Made by a program: the position numbers and the translations under genes | Shown: positions 22,149-34,900 of the stretch, piece by piece | How positions within the stretch are numbered: position 1 is the first letter of the stretch | How the letters are laid out: every line of letters starts with the position of its first letter | The notes under the pieces: model-generated | Seen by the model: only the letters and a program-made list of their open reading frames with translations | What the model was told of the DNA's origin: nothing | The model's database searches: none | Source: a virus | Length of the DNA stretch: 51,093 nucleotides | Direction: 5' to 3' (one strand) | IMG/VR virus record: IMGVR_UViG_3300044997_000886 | Coordinates: 1 to 51,093 of that record

Positions 22149-24311
22149 CTATTCTCCATAAGGATCACTAGCTAAGATTATCATCTTCTTCTTCTCTCCA
22201 TTTATACATACGTCTATTTCTCTAAGATAAATATATTTATCATTAGCATCAGCGGTATCAATGTTAACTTGTCCGCCCCTGCCTTGCCAATAAGCGATGA
22301 CATCTCCGTCTTGACATGTAACGCTCCAATTTGCGTTACCCGCACTTGCATTATAGACGGCTCGATTTGCTCCGACTAAACTTGATTCTGCTGCAATAGC
22401 AGAACTGAAATGATAAGTATAATTACTACCTTTACTTGTTTGAAATTTACTCTCTGATGCATCTGATTTCATTAATGCATATGAATCATATATATTTCCT
22501 TGCCATTGAACAACAGTTTGATTTGCATAACCAAACATTTGGTTTTGTCCATCATTAGCATAAAATTGCATGGCGGCTTGAGATGAAGAAATACCCATGT
22601 AAGTTTGATATTTTCCCATAGCATTGTATATTGTTAAATCTGCGGTAGTGCTACCAGCCGCACTTCTATGTTGAGTGCCGTTATAATATTCTATTACTTG
22701 ATATCCATACGAATTATCTACTAGCATATAAGATTGTATAGTTCCATCATATCTTTTAGCATTAAAACCTGCTTGAGTTCCAGCGATATTATCACATTGA
22801 GAGATGGAACTATGATTTACATATATTTTTACTCCATCATCGCTATAATATGATTTTAAATCTATTCCATATTGATATTGGTATAATTCAAATTCAGGGC
22901 CGGGACCAGTATAAACATCAAATGATGATAGTCTGCATTTTTCGTTCTGTTGTCCACCAAAAGTTAAAGGTGCATAGCAAGGTGGTCCAATATCAACGGG
23001 CGTACACGGATATTTTGCCCAACATGGTGCTCTAAGATGTCTGATGTCTATTGCATCGCTAGCTACGATGGCTGTTTTGATGGGCGCACCAACATTATCT
23101 ATGTACCAAAGATAATTAAAGCTTGCATATTTTTTTTCTGGACTAGAATTTTTAGGAATATCTACTGGAGCAATATATACTCTATTATCATCATCTGCCA
23201 TCTGAAGATATGTTTGGCCCTGTGTGTTAATATCCCAATAATCAGTTCCTCCGTCTGCAACGCCGTAGGCTCTGGCTTCTCCTAATTTACTTTCTAAAAA
23301 TGAATAACCTGCTCCTAGTCCTACTAAATAAACAAAACTTTCTTGCGATTTGCTTACAAGTGCTGCATAAACTCCGGGATCAAAAGAATTATATGTGGAT
23401 GCTTCATTTTGATTTGTTAGAGCTTTTACAGTACAACCAGCATAATACAAAGTGTCTTCTGCATGATTAATATCAAATAGAAATTTTTTATAATAATTAG
23501 AATCTATGAATTGAGAGTAATGATTAATATTAGAATCTTTAACTTGAATTTGATGATATGTGCTGTATCCATTATTTAGTATTTCTAAAAATCCACGCGT
23601 AGGATTTGTGTTATCATACATTAATCTATAGAAATCATTTTGATTTAAACCTCCCCATGTTATAGATTTGCTAATATTTGCTTCAAGACCAACCCATTCT
23701 TGAGTATAATTATATTTTTTAACAAAACCTTCTATTGTTTGTTTATATAATTGAGATTTAAATATCTGAGCGCCTTCTTCACTTAAGTTTGTTGCTCCTT
23801 GAAAATCAATTTCTGTTTCTTGAAGGGCCTTAAAAATTTTAATATGACATGTTTCATCTCCTGCGCCTTGTAATCCTTTAAGGTTTAATCCGTCTTTATA
23901 CATATAAACTTCAAATGCAGGGATGTCTCCAACATAACTATATAAATTAGGCTCGCCCGCATCTGTATCCATTAAACCTTCTATTCTAAAAAATCCTTTA
24001 TCATCAAATGCTCTAAAATAAGTTCCTGCATATCCTATTCCATTTTGATATTCGTTCGGACCAAATCCGCACGGTGCATTATTAAAATATGCCCAATCAA
24101 TTGTACACAAAGGAGTACCAAAATGAAGATTATCGCATTGCACTTCAGCCTCTCCAGCAGCAGAAGCTTGTTGAAGAGCTAAACACGGATCACTTGGCGG
24201 ACTTGGCGGACTTGAAGATGGTGGCGACGGATTAGGGGGAGACGGAGGAGATGGATCAGAGCTTGGTGGCGCTGGATCTGGCGGAGTTATTGGATAGCTA
24301 AGTTCTGCCAT
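22149..24311 (-). CDS. Tail fibre/adhesin-like protein with proline-rich N-terminal stalk
   Basis: A 720-residue protein. Residues 5-41 are a proline/serine-rich stalk (repeated PPSP, PPSS), then a cysteine-containing segment, then long beta-rich repeats with many Tyr, Asn and Gly (for example FRIEGLMDTDAG, FEVYMYKDGLNLKG, YEYQYGIDLKSYY-like). The final 25 residues (YLREIDVCINGEKKKMIIL, then ASDPYGE) form a C-terminal trailer of a kind common on phage fibre proteins. It should be exposed at the tail tip or side and bind the host surface. Transcribed last in the minus-strand tail block. No signal peptide or enzymatic motif. Related to the next gene upstream by its C-terminal trailer. Specific receptor unknown. 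Confidence 0.7.
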   Translation of the reverse strand: MAELSYPITPPDPAPPSSDPSPPSPPNPSPPSSSPPSPPSDPCLALQQASAAGEAEVQCDNLHFGTPLCTIDWAYFNNAPCGFGPNEYQNGIGYAGTYFRAFDDKGFFRIEGLMDTDAGEPNLYSYVGDIPAFEVYMYKDGLNLKGLQGAGDETCHIKIFKALQETEIDFQGATNLSEEGAQIFKSQLYKQTIEGFVKKYNYTQEWVGLEANISKSITWGGLNQNDFYRLMYDNTNPTRGFLEILNNGYSTYHQIQVKDSNINHYSQFIDSNYYKKFLFDINHAEDTLYYAGCTVKALTNQNEASTYNSFDPGVYAALVSKSQESFVYLVGLGAGYSFLESKLGEARAYGVADGGTDYWDINTQGQTYLQMADDDNRVYIAPVDIPKNSSPEKKYASFNYLWYIDNVGAPIKTAIVASDAIDIRHLRAPCWAKYPCTPVDIGPPCYAPLTFGGQQNEKCRLSSFDVYTGPGPEFELYQYQYGIDLKSYYSDDGVKIYVNHSSISQCDNIAGTQAGFNAKRYDGTIQSYMLVDNSYGYQVIEYYNGTQHRSAAGSTTADLTIYNAMGKYQTYMGISSSQAAMQFYANDGQNQMFGYANQTVVQWQGNIYDSYALMKSDASESKFQTSKGSNYTYHFSSAIAAESSLVGANRAVYNASAGNANWSVTCQDGDVIAYWQGRGGQVNIDTADANDKYIYLREIDVCINGEKKKMIILASDPYGE

Positions 24312-24322
24312 AGTGTATTATA

Positions 24323-24330
24323 TATTTATA
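24323..24330 (-). promoter_or_regulatory. Possible T4-type late promoter box
   Basis: On the minus strand TATAAATA lies 11 nt before the ATG of the 22149-24311 gene, in the 34-nt gap after the adjacent tail gene. It equals the T4 late promoter core, but in AT-rich DNA an 8-mer of A/T can occur by chance. Confidence 0.25.
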
Positions 24331-24345
24331 TTAATATATCCTCTA

Positions 24346-25956
24346 TTATAAATATGGATTTCCATATGATATTGCGCAATTTGAGCCAACTTCAAATTCT
24401 GAAGTAGCAAGCACATATACATCTTTGCCATCTACTCCTTTTGCTGCTGTGCCTCCTGCGCAAACTTTTCTAAATTTAGCATTACATGGAGCAATTGGAG
24501 CAAGATCATCAATATCAAGATCTATATAAATATCTAAAGTATCTTCCCAAACTTGAAATCTGTTTTCTTTAGAACTAAATTTACAATTTGCAGTACCTGC
24601 TCCGGGACCAGTTACTCCAACAGGAGCATACCAGAAACTAGCTTCGTCTTTGATATAATGAGCAATGTAATCTCCGTCCATGCTATATAATTGTAGTTTC
24701 CCATCTTTTCTTCTGTCCCATAATAAATTATACCCATCTGTGTCCCTTGCCCAAATTGAAGCTTCGCCATCAGCCGCTGTTCTTGCGGGGACACTTAACC
24801 AAATCATATTACCATTCTCTGTCCACATATGAAATTTATTTTCATTTTCAAGATTCCACGCCATATTATGACTATAAAAATCATATGCCCAGATAAATTG
24901 TTTATCAGGTAAAGTTGCATCTGCCATTTCAACAGTAAAATAATTCATAGCATCATTCGGACCCATTCTAAAAAAGTTACTATCTGAAGTGCTATATCCT
25001 AATCTTAGGTGACCATAATTTGCTGGCGTATAAAAATCTGCATTTATGTATGGTGCCATCTCTGGTACAGTTTTATGAAGACCAATTAAAAATGCAGTGT
25101 CTGCTTGCTGTTCTCCTTCTTGAGGTTTTACTACATGAAAAGAGAATCCGGGTATACCATCATTTGGTGGCGTTGTGTCGTCTGCTTGATCGTTACTACT
25201 AGCAGAATTACTTTTAGTATGAGAATATGATCCATTACTTCCTGCGTTAACAACTGCGACGCCAAGTAGACCAAAATTAGGAGCATTGTTATCTTTATAA
25301 TAGCAATATTCACTACCATCAGAAAGATTGCTTTTAATAAGAACATCACTATAATTATTTTTACAATCTATTGCAAAAATTCCCGGCTTGCTTCCCTTGT
25401 TATGAAAATACATTTGATCAAAAAAATTTCCACCTTCTTGATACCAGCCAACATAAAATTTATTTTTTGGAGTAGGTGGACCAGCTTGACCACCTGCAAC
25501 TGGTTTGTCTCCCCATGCATTCCAATAAGCAAGATATTGATTATTTGTTGGCGATTCTGCTGTTCCATCTCCTCCCCACGCACCCATCTGTAAATCTTTC
25601 TCTGTGCGATCTTCAAAATATCCCGGTCTTTCGTTATACATTCTAAAAATAGAATAATAGCTAGTTGGATCTTGATCCATAGAATATTGAAGTTCCATTT
25701 TGCCATTATTTGTTCCGAGAGTATACAAAGCGCATGTATCCGCAGGATCTCTGCTTACTGTTAAAGAAAAATTTTGTAATTGACAACCTGTTGCAGCAGC
25801 ATAATCGTATCCAATACTATAATAGCTTTCATTGCCATATGGTCTAACTACAACTTGCTCTGGTGAAGGATCAAAACATTCTTGATAATTAACAAGACAT
25901 GTATCTTGGGCTGCGTCATTTTGATCTACTAATCTTAATATTCCTCTTTGTCCCAT
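24346..25956 (-). CDS. Tail fibre/adhesin-like protein
   Basis: A 536-residue beta-rich protein with no clear catalytic motif. It has an N-terminal MGQRGILRLVDQND, several Cys residues (CLVNYQECFD, CQLQNF) and repeated aromatic/Gly strands (YYSIGYDY, YWNAWGDKP, FHMWTENGNMIWLS, YNLLWDRRKDGKLQLY). The C-terminal part (KFRKVCAGG, then KDVYVLATSEF) corresponds to the C-terminal trailer of the neighbouring fibre protein at 22149. It starts 3 nt after the stop of the giant tail gene, so it is expressed with it. A role as a receptor-binding or decorating fibre is inferred from position and composition. Confidence 0.68.
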   Translation of the reverse strand: MGQRGILRLVDQNDAAQDTCLVNYQECFDPSPEQVVVRPYGNESYYSIGYDYAAATGCQLQNFSLTVSRDPADTCALYTLGTNNGKMELQYSMDQDPTSYYSIFRMYNERPGYFEDRTEKDLQMGAWGGDGTAESPTNNQYLAYWNAWGDKPVAGGQAGPPTPKNKFYVGWYQEGGNFFDQMYFHNKGSKPGIFAIDCKNNYSDVLIKSNLSDGSEYCYYKDNNAPNFGLLGVAVVNAGSNGSYSHTKSNSASSNDQADDTTPPNDGIPGFSFHVVKPQEGEQQADTAFLIGLHKTVPEMAPYINADFYTPANYGHLRLGYSTSDSNFFRMGPNDAMNYFTVEMADATLPDKQFIWAYDFYSHNMAWNLENENKFHMWTENGNMIWLSVPARTAADGEASIWARDTDGYNLLWDRRKDGKLQLYSMDGDYIAHYIKDEASFWYAPVGVTGPGAGTANCKFSSKENRFQVWEDTLDIYIDLDIDDLAPIAPCNAKFRKVCAGGTAAKGVDGKDVYVLATSEFEVGSNCAISYGNPYL

Positions 25957-25959
25957 AAA

Positions 25960-28900
25960 TTATAATAATCTAGAAGCATAGATTATATTATTATTTACAC
26001 TTCCAGTTAAGTTTCCAGAGAATACTCTAGTATTAAAGTATCCAGATATTTCATCAAATATATTTCTAGAATTTATTTGGAAATAAAATCTTTGTCCAGT
26101 TTTAATATTTGTGGTTATTTGCCATCCAGTTGGACTTGTTGGATTAATTTTGATAAATTCTCCAGTTATACTTACTCCTGTATATAGTTCAAATCCACCA
26201 GTAAAAGTTTTAGTTGCTAGGTAATAACCAGTAGCTATTCCAGAACTTCTTAAATTAAAGTTAGGATTTATAATTCTACCAGTTAAGGCGATTGTGCCTG
26301 TGAATAAACCAGTTAATACAATATTTGCATCGCCAGATAAATGCCCTGTTAGTCTAAGTCCTGTTTCAAGATTTATTCCACCAGTATAATTTTTATTAAT
26401 AAAACCAGAGAAATATCCTGTAACTAAACCTATTCCAGATCCACTTGTTGTTCCAGCAAGAGCAAATCCACTACTTATTCTTTCAAAATATCCAGATCCA
26501 GTTATATTTCTATTTTCATTTATAGATATATTTTGTATAGTTTTTAATCCTGAATATAATCCAATAGTAAATACTGGGACTAAACCACTTTCAAGGCCAC
26601 TATTTATTAAAGTTTGTGAAATATTTTCATTAATTTTTAGTCCTGTATTTGAAATTAAAAATGTTATGGTTTGACTGCCAGTAAATGTTCCTGTGCCAGA
26701 CCATGTACCAGTAAAACTTCCAGAAGTAGAACCACTAAATAAACCAACATAATTTTTAGTATACAAACCAGTTATTTTTATTCCAGAAATAAAATTACCG
26801 CTAAATTTAGATATAGGGGTAAGATCTAAATATGCTATACTATTTCCAGAAGGATATGGATAATTAGTAAAATCATAAGTGATCTGTGGAGAGTTAATTA
26901 TAGTTATTGTTCCTGTTGGTCCATTTGGGCTTCCTCCGCCGACAGCACTTACTATTGCAGTTCGAAAATATCTATAATTTAATTGTCCACTATATATTCC
27001 AAGCGAATTTCCTTCCGTAGTAGATCTCCATCCAGAAGTAACAATTTCGCTAGGAGACAAACTAGAGGAATGTGGTGGCAAACCTGTAACACCAGTAAAT
27101 GGACGATTAAATCCAGTAAAGTTTATAAAAGTTGGTCTAAATCCAGCGTTTTGATTGTTATAGTATCCAATTTTAAATAATACAATATCATTCCAATTTA
27201 TTAAATCATTTGATCCGCTCCAAGCGATAGGAAATCCGCCATGGCCCGCTGTATCATGATTTATAATAATTGTCGCTGGAAAATTAATTCCTGTTCCAGA
27301 AACCCCAATAGTTGGAATTAAATTGTTTCTGACGCCATTGAGATCATAAAATCCAGATGTTGTTATCTGGGGAGCAATAACAAATCCACTTAAATTTACA
27401 ATTCCTGTGCCAGTAATTGGGAAATATCCAGTAGATAAACCAGTTATAATAAAATTTGTTTTACTTCTATATAGACCAGTAGTATTTACATTCCCTGTAA
27501 AATTAAATATTCCTGTTCGTGTTAAAGTTTGATTAATAGTAATACTATTTTCTGTAAATATTTGACCAGTATTTATGTTGTATGGAGTTGTTACATATGA
27601 AAGTGTTTGAGGGTTAGAAACAGATATATTTAAATTCTGTCTAAATCCAGTTACAAGACCAGATAAAATTCCTGTATAATTTGCAACATATTCAAGATTA
27701 CCAGAAATACCAGTAGAACCAGTAATAGAGAATGATCCAGTAAGAAATCCTGTCATATTTCCAGATCCCAGTACGGTAATAAAATCTTGACCAATATGAT
27801 TAAATCCACTTCTTATCGACCATGCATTTCTATTTATTGTATTAATTGGTATTAGAGTCCCAGTATTTGGAATACCAGTGAATATAACATTTAAAGATTT
27901 CGCGCCAAAATCTGATTCAACAAAAGTCATAGTTCCTGTCGCATTGATATATCCAGTTGTTATAAAATTATTTTGACCAGTTACCCTAGCAATTCCACCA
28001 TGTTTATATTCTCCACTAAAAGTCATAAGCCCTGTGCCTGTAGATATAAAGTTATAAATTCCACTAAATGTATTACTTACGGGGAAAACATTTGATGGTA
28101 GAGTAACAAAACCTGATCCGGTTAATATAATACCAGTGACTGGAATTTTTCCTTGATTAGAATTAGAGAATAGAATTCCAGAATTAATTTGCCTAAATCC
28201 TGTGGCGATAAATAATTTATCAGATTCAAATGAAGAATTCACTAATAAATTTCTATTTATATTTACAAATCCAGTTCTTTCAACTCTTCCGACGTATGAA
28301 ACAGAATTTATATCTTGTATTAAAGATGTTCCTGTATACAATATATCGAAAATTGTACTTAATCTTCCTGTTATATTAATATTATTATTATAATTTATGT
28401 GGCTCCCAGTGATTATAAATTCATTAAATCCAGTTTTTAAACCTACATATCTAACATTACCAGAGCTTTCTATAAAAGAACCAGTAGCTCTAGATAATAA
28501 ATATCCAGTAGTTATACCTGAGCCAATCATTAATCTATTTGTTCGACCAGTCATAGGATTATCTGCATATAATCTTAATATATCTCCTGTGCTGTTAGCA
28601 GATCTAAATTCCAAATTATTTAAACTATTAAATTTATAAAGCGCAAGACCATGAGTAATGCCAGCGGCTATATCATAAATATTTGTCAGATTTAGGGCGG
28701 CATTATTTATACCTGTAGTTGATTGAGTATTGTCATTTCCCCAACCTGTTAGTTTATAATTATTAAATAAAGCGAAACTAATTGATCCATTTGGATTTGT
28801 TGACATTTTTAATACTCCGCTTAATCCATTTCCGGCCAATCTTCTAAGTGAAGTACTTCCCCAACCAGTAACTATATTATTATCTAATAATGCAAGAGCG

Positions 28901-31900
28901 TGACTAAATCCAGCATAAATTTCTTGAACATTTGTCAAATTATTTCCGCCAAGCGCTTTATTGCTCAAATTGCTTCCCCAACCGGTAACTCTGCCATCGT
29001 AATATAAGGCAAGACCATAATTACCTCCAGCTGAAACTTGTTTAATTCCAGTTAGAGTTAAAGCACTGCCATTCAAACCTGTATTAGCAAAAAATGAACT
29101 ACTACCCCAACCAGTTATAACATCATTATTTAAAATTGCTAAACTAAAATTATTTCCAGCAGAGACTTGTTTAACTCCAGTTAAAGTTAAGGCGCTGCCA
29201 TTTAAACCGGTAGTTTCCATAGAACTATTATTTCCCCAACCAGTTACAGTATTATTATTTAATAAAGCTAATACATGAACTGTACCTACGCTAAGTTGTT
29301 TAACATTACTTAAACCTGTTCCTCCTAACAACTGATTGAATGTATTATCTCCCCATCCTGTTATTGTGCCGTTATTTAATTGAGCAATACTAAAATTATT
29401 TCCTGCTCCAATATATCTAACATCAACAGGATTTAAATCTATACCATTTGAACTTTCTCCAGAAGTATTAGTTCCCCAGCCAGTTATTGTTACTGTTCTA
29501 TTTGGTATTTCAATATTATAAAAATTTTTGATTCCTTTATCATAGTCATAAAATATTACTCCCGAATTGTACACTCCACCAAAGCCTGTGCCGCTCCATA
29601 AACCAGTAGTTTTAATAAATATATTATCGTTAAAATAAGTTCCCGCATTAATATCTTGTTCGTAATAACCTGTGCCAGTAAATAAAATATTTTGGTTGAT
29701 ATATCCAACAAAAGGGCTTTTAGGATTTACTGTCGCTAGATATTGTAAATCTTTTCCTCCAGAAAAATTTTCTATTACAAAAGAATTTCCATTTTGTATT
29801 AAATTATATTTTCCACTATTTCCAAACGTTCCACTTGTTTTAGGAAAAAATGATATTCTTCCTAAGACATTATCAAAAGTTATGGTCGTATATCTATCAA
29901 TTAAACCTCCACCTGTAATTAAAAAATATAGTTCATTTATATTCGAAAATTGATTTAAAGGTTCGTCTAGGGTTGGCCCATAAAAGTAATCTTGTCCGCC
30001 TGGACTAAGGAAAACAGTTCCATCAATAGAATATTGAATTCCAGTGTCAATACTAATATTAAAATAATTTCCATTTTGAGGAGAGTTGCCAATTTGTATC
30101 CAACCTGTAGCGTTAGATATAGAACCACTAACACCTGTATAAATTTGATTATATGGTAATCCACCAGATATTAAAGTTAATTGATCATATACTCCGTTCA
30201 TCCATGAATATATTTCTACGGCTCCCGTAAATGGAAGAGAAAATCCAGAAAGAATAACTTCTCCAAAACTAAAACTTCCCGTCGAAATAGAGTTTCCTCC
30301 AGTAACAACAGTTTGTACGTTGGTATTAAAATTACCTCCAATAATTGTGTTTGATCCTAGCGTTTCTATATCACTAACAAAAGCATGATCATTTAATTGC
30401 AGAAGCTGTCGCCGCTGGGGGTGATGAAGGTCTTGAATAAACCCAGAAGTGGTATTATTTATTAAATTTATTTTAGCTAATTTTTTTACAAATGTATCAT
30501 TTACTTTTTTGAAGTTACCGCCAATAATTAAAGTTTTATTTCCAGTGTCATAAGACAAAGCGGAAACATATGTATTTGTATCTCTATCAATTGTTTGATC
30601 TGCACTAGTAAGAAATTCCGCTATAAATCCTGTAATTAAAATTCCTGATTTATTCGTAGCAAAAACATTATTTCTTGAATATGAAGCATTGTGAAAATCT
30701 CCAACAACATAAATATCTTCTCCAGTTATTAATGCTTTTGAAGCCCTCGATGGCGTTAAATATTCAAGATTATAATTACTATCATTTGAACTATATTTTG
30801 AAAAATATGGAGTCCATGAACTATCTAAATTTATTTTTTGCGTACCTGTATTTAAATTAAATTTATATGATCTAGAAGAATTATTTGATATAACATATAT
30901 ATCATTATTGTCTATTTCAATATCAGACACGCCGCTTATAGAAAGCATAGGAGTATCCACAAAACTCGTAATACTTTCTCCAGTCATTCTAAAGCAAACT
31001 AAATCTTTCTTAGAATTATTTCCTAAAAATCCAACAAAATTACCGCCAACAAAATATATATCATTTAATTTATTAATTGTTTTTATTCCGCTTTTATAAA
31101 TAGAAGAAATATTAAAGCTTAAACTAGAAATATTTAAGGTATTTTTATTAATTTTTATAAGTCCATCTGTAAAATTTCCACCAACATAATATCCAGTAGT
31201 AGCATCATCATTATAGATCACATTTACATAATCATTTGAAAATCCATATGCACTATTTAAATTAAGATTTGAAACTTCTCCTATAGAATTTCCCATACCA
31301 GTTATTGCTACTTGAGCCATCCCAGCACGGTTTACAGAATTTACTCGACTAAAGTTACCAACAAAAATTAATGAATTTCCAGAAATAAACATATCTTTGA
31401 CTTCCGTAGGAAAACCAAAATTTGACGTTAATTTAGGATTCCAATTTGTAATTATAGCATTATAATCAATCCAAGCTAAACCTGTTCTTGATACACCATT
31501 AATTGCAGTAAAATTACCTCCTAAAAATAGTCCGCTTTCATGTTTTCTTATTACATTTATTTTTTCATTTGCATTGTTTAAATATATACCTGACAAATTA
31601 ATTAGAGTTAATGGTAATTCATAACCAGAACGATTTAGTTGAACAAGACCAATTCTACCCACCTCCCCGGGTTGGGTTCCAACATAATCCCAATATTTAG
31701 GACTTTGAACAGAAAATGAATAGCCATTATTATCACTATAACCATCACCATTACCAAAATGTCTTCCTACAAGGTAAGCTCGATTATTGCCACTATATAT
31801 CTTATATATATAAGAATTGATATCGTAAGTATTGCAAGAAAGAGATCTTTCAATATTATATCCTGTATCAAAAACTGCAAATTTACCAGCAGCAATACCA

Positions 31901-34900
31901 CTGGGGTCATTTTCTCCATCAGCTTTAAAATGTCTAAATCTACCACCAACAAAAATTTTATTATTATATCTTTTTATATCAAAGACTTCATCCCAATTAG
32001 AATCTAGTCGTTCACGTCTCAATAATCCTATATTTATGCCAGTATTAACTAACATTCCACTATTTTTATTTATAACTACAAGTCCAGTGGCTCTTGTCAT
32101 CAATGCATTTGTATCATATGGTCCTGGTACATATTCTATCCCAGTCGAATTTCTTCCGGAAACAGCCATAAAATGACCACCAACAAGTAAATCATTTCCA
32201 TTTTCTAGAACAGAATTTATAAAAAAATCAGTGGAATTATTACCTTCGGGATATATCATGAATTTAAATCCAGTGATTGGATTATTTGGCCCAATAATTG
32301 CCCCAAATTGATTTATCGAGGTATCGTCTTTTGTTCCATTAAATAACATTAATCCTAGGTTATTAAAAGTTGAATCATATAATCTACCATATAAATAATA
32401 ATGTCCATCATTTCTTCTGTAGTAACCTCTTAAATCATTGTAATGCGTTTCATTAATATATCCTTCAGTAATACTTGGGCAAGCTCCAGATTCAAATATT
32501 CCAGTGCCATTAAATCTATTTAGAACACAAGCGCCCTTTATTGGTTTTGAAAATTGATCAAAAGGTCTATAATAATTATCAAATGTTCCTACTGCGATTA
32601 AATAGTCTCCAGTGAAATGATCTATTTGATATATATCACCATCAAAATGCCCAGTATAACCAGTAATTGGATGAAGAGTATTTAAATTAAATGCCGCAGT
32701 TCTAAATCCACTATATCTAATAGATGTACCTATTGGTAGATTGCTCTCTGGACCATCTCCAACAACAGATTCAAAATTTCCACCAAAATAACCAGTAGAT
32801 CCTGTTATAAATAAACTTCTTACATTATATCCTCCATAGGATTTATAATCTCCACCATATTGAGTAAAATGTAAAGCTTCTGGTAAAATGTTTCCAGAAA
32901 GATCAAATACCGCGAAGCTGCTTCTTCTATTCATTGAGCTAGTACTTGCTCCATCTCCAGTTGGCATTCTTATATGATCAAAATCTCCCACAACATATAT
33001 TTTATCATTATATGTTTTAATATCATAAATTGCATACCCACCATTCCATGGCTGAATTGGGACAAAACTACGATCAATTGTTAATTGATTTTTGATGGCA
33101 TATCCTGCTGTTGCGTGATCAATATTATTTCCACCAAATTTATAAGGTATACCACCATAAGATCTAATGCTACCTCCGACAAAAATAAAGTTTCCACTTG
33201 ATTCTAAACATTCTGTTGTTCCTTCAAAATTAACATTAGCATTTTTTATAAAACCGCTAGTTTTACTAAATGCGCCAAATCCTTTTCTAAATCTTGAACC
33301 AACATTATTAAATTTTCCATAATAATAGTAATTTCCTTCTATTTTTTTATATCCATCTATGCGCATGTTTGTTGGGCCGTCTTCAAGTTCTGGACATTCA
33401 AAATCTACAGTATATCCATAATCTGCTATACCTGCATAATCTTGATAAAATTTATCAGAGATATCATATCTACCAGTAAAATCACTTTTTAGTAACAACG
33501 GATTTATTCTCTTAGAAGTTTTTGGTCTAGCATAAAAATTATTATTTGCAGATATAGTTTGGCTGCGAAGTTCTTCACCAGTTCTTGTTGTACTATAAAA
33601 ATCACCTACAATAGAAAATTTATTATTTTCTTCAGTATTGTATATAATAGAATTTACGCTTCCAATTTTAAGATTTAAATTAATACCACTAAGATTTGTG
33701 TTATCATCTGGGAATGCTCCATCTCCACGAAAATCTACCATAGCAAAGAAATTTCTGCCTTGAGATAATATATTTTTAAAATTTCCGGCCAATAAAACTT
33801 TATCTTTATCTACAAAAACAATATCTTTTAAAGTACTAGTATTATCGTCATTATTAGGATCAATATTCCAATTACTTACAAAGCCTCCAGTCAAATTAAT
33901 TGCAATTCCACCTTTTGTTGGCGTGCTTGTAAATAGATTTTTAACATCAATATATTCTCTAAAATTGCCACCAAAAATAATATAATTATTAGTGAAAATA
34001 ATTTTATTTATATTAGATTTATCTTTGGGAAATTGTATAATTCCAGTTAATGTTGTGTATAAACCTGTTAGATTGCCAGAACCACCAACTTGATATGGCA
34101 TTATAGCATATTTATTTCCTAATAAATTTTCCGTTGAAAACGCTCCACTTATAAATCCTGAATAAGATCCTAATAAAAATATATTCTCTTTGCCACTTAT
34201 ATTAAGAATATCAATTCCGGATATACCATCGTTATTTTGTCCGCTAACAGAAAAATGATAATAAACTTCATTATTTTGATTAATGCCTAAAAAGTTTTTT
34301 GAATTTAAAATATTTCCTGTTATTCCAAAATAAGGAATAAAACCCGGTCTTTCAAATAAAATACCAGTATATATTCCTGTAAAACCATCAAATCGGCCCG
34401 TGACTCGAAATGTGCCAGTAGCGACTTGATTCACATTAAAATTAAAAGATTTCCCTGTGAAATATAAGTATTGATAAGGATTTATGCTATCTGGAAATTT
34501 TCCAGATATTCCAGTTGTTATATTTTTAGAAATTATTCCTGTGCCAGTTATATATCCACTTAATCTTATAGAAGATTTTAAATCAATTAGAACATCTGTG
34601 AGAATTGTTTCATTTAAGCCAGTTACTACTGCTCTATATGGATTTGGGTCAATTTGTTGTATTGATATTCCTGTATAGTATATACCCGATATCCTCGATG
34701 GACGACTAATTACTCCAGAATATATTTGATTTAAATCTGCTAGATTAAGACCCGTTCCATAAGAATCTACTCCGGTTAAACTTCTGAATCCACTTACCTC
34801 AATATAACTAACGTTACTCAATAAAATTTCATCAGTAGTTAAACCCGTAATTGATTGATCTTTTATATTAAAAAACCCTGTGCCTGTTGCAAATAAAGAT

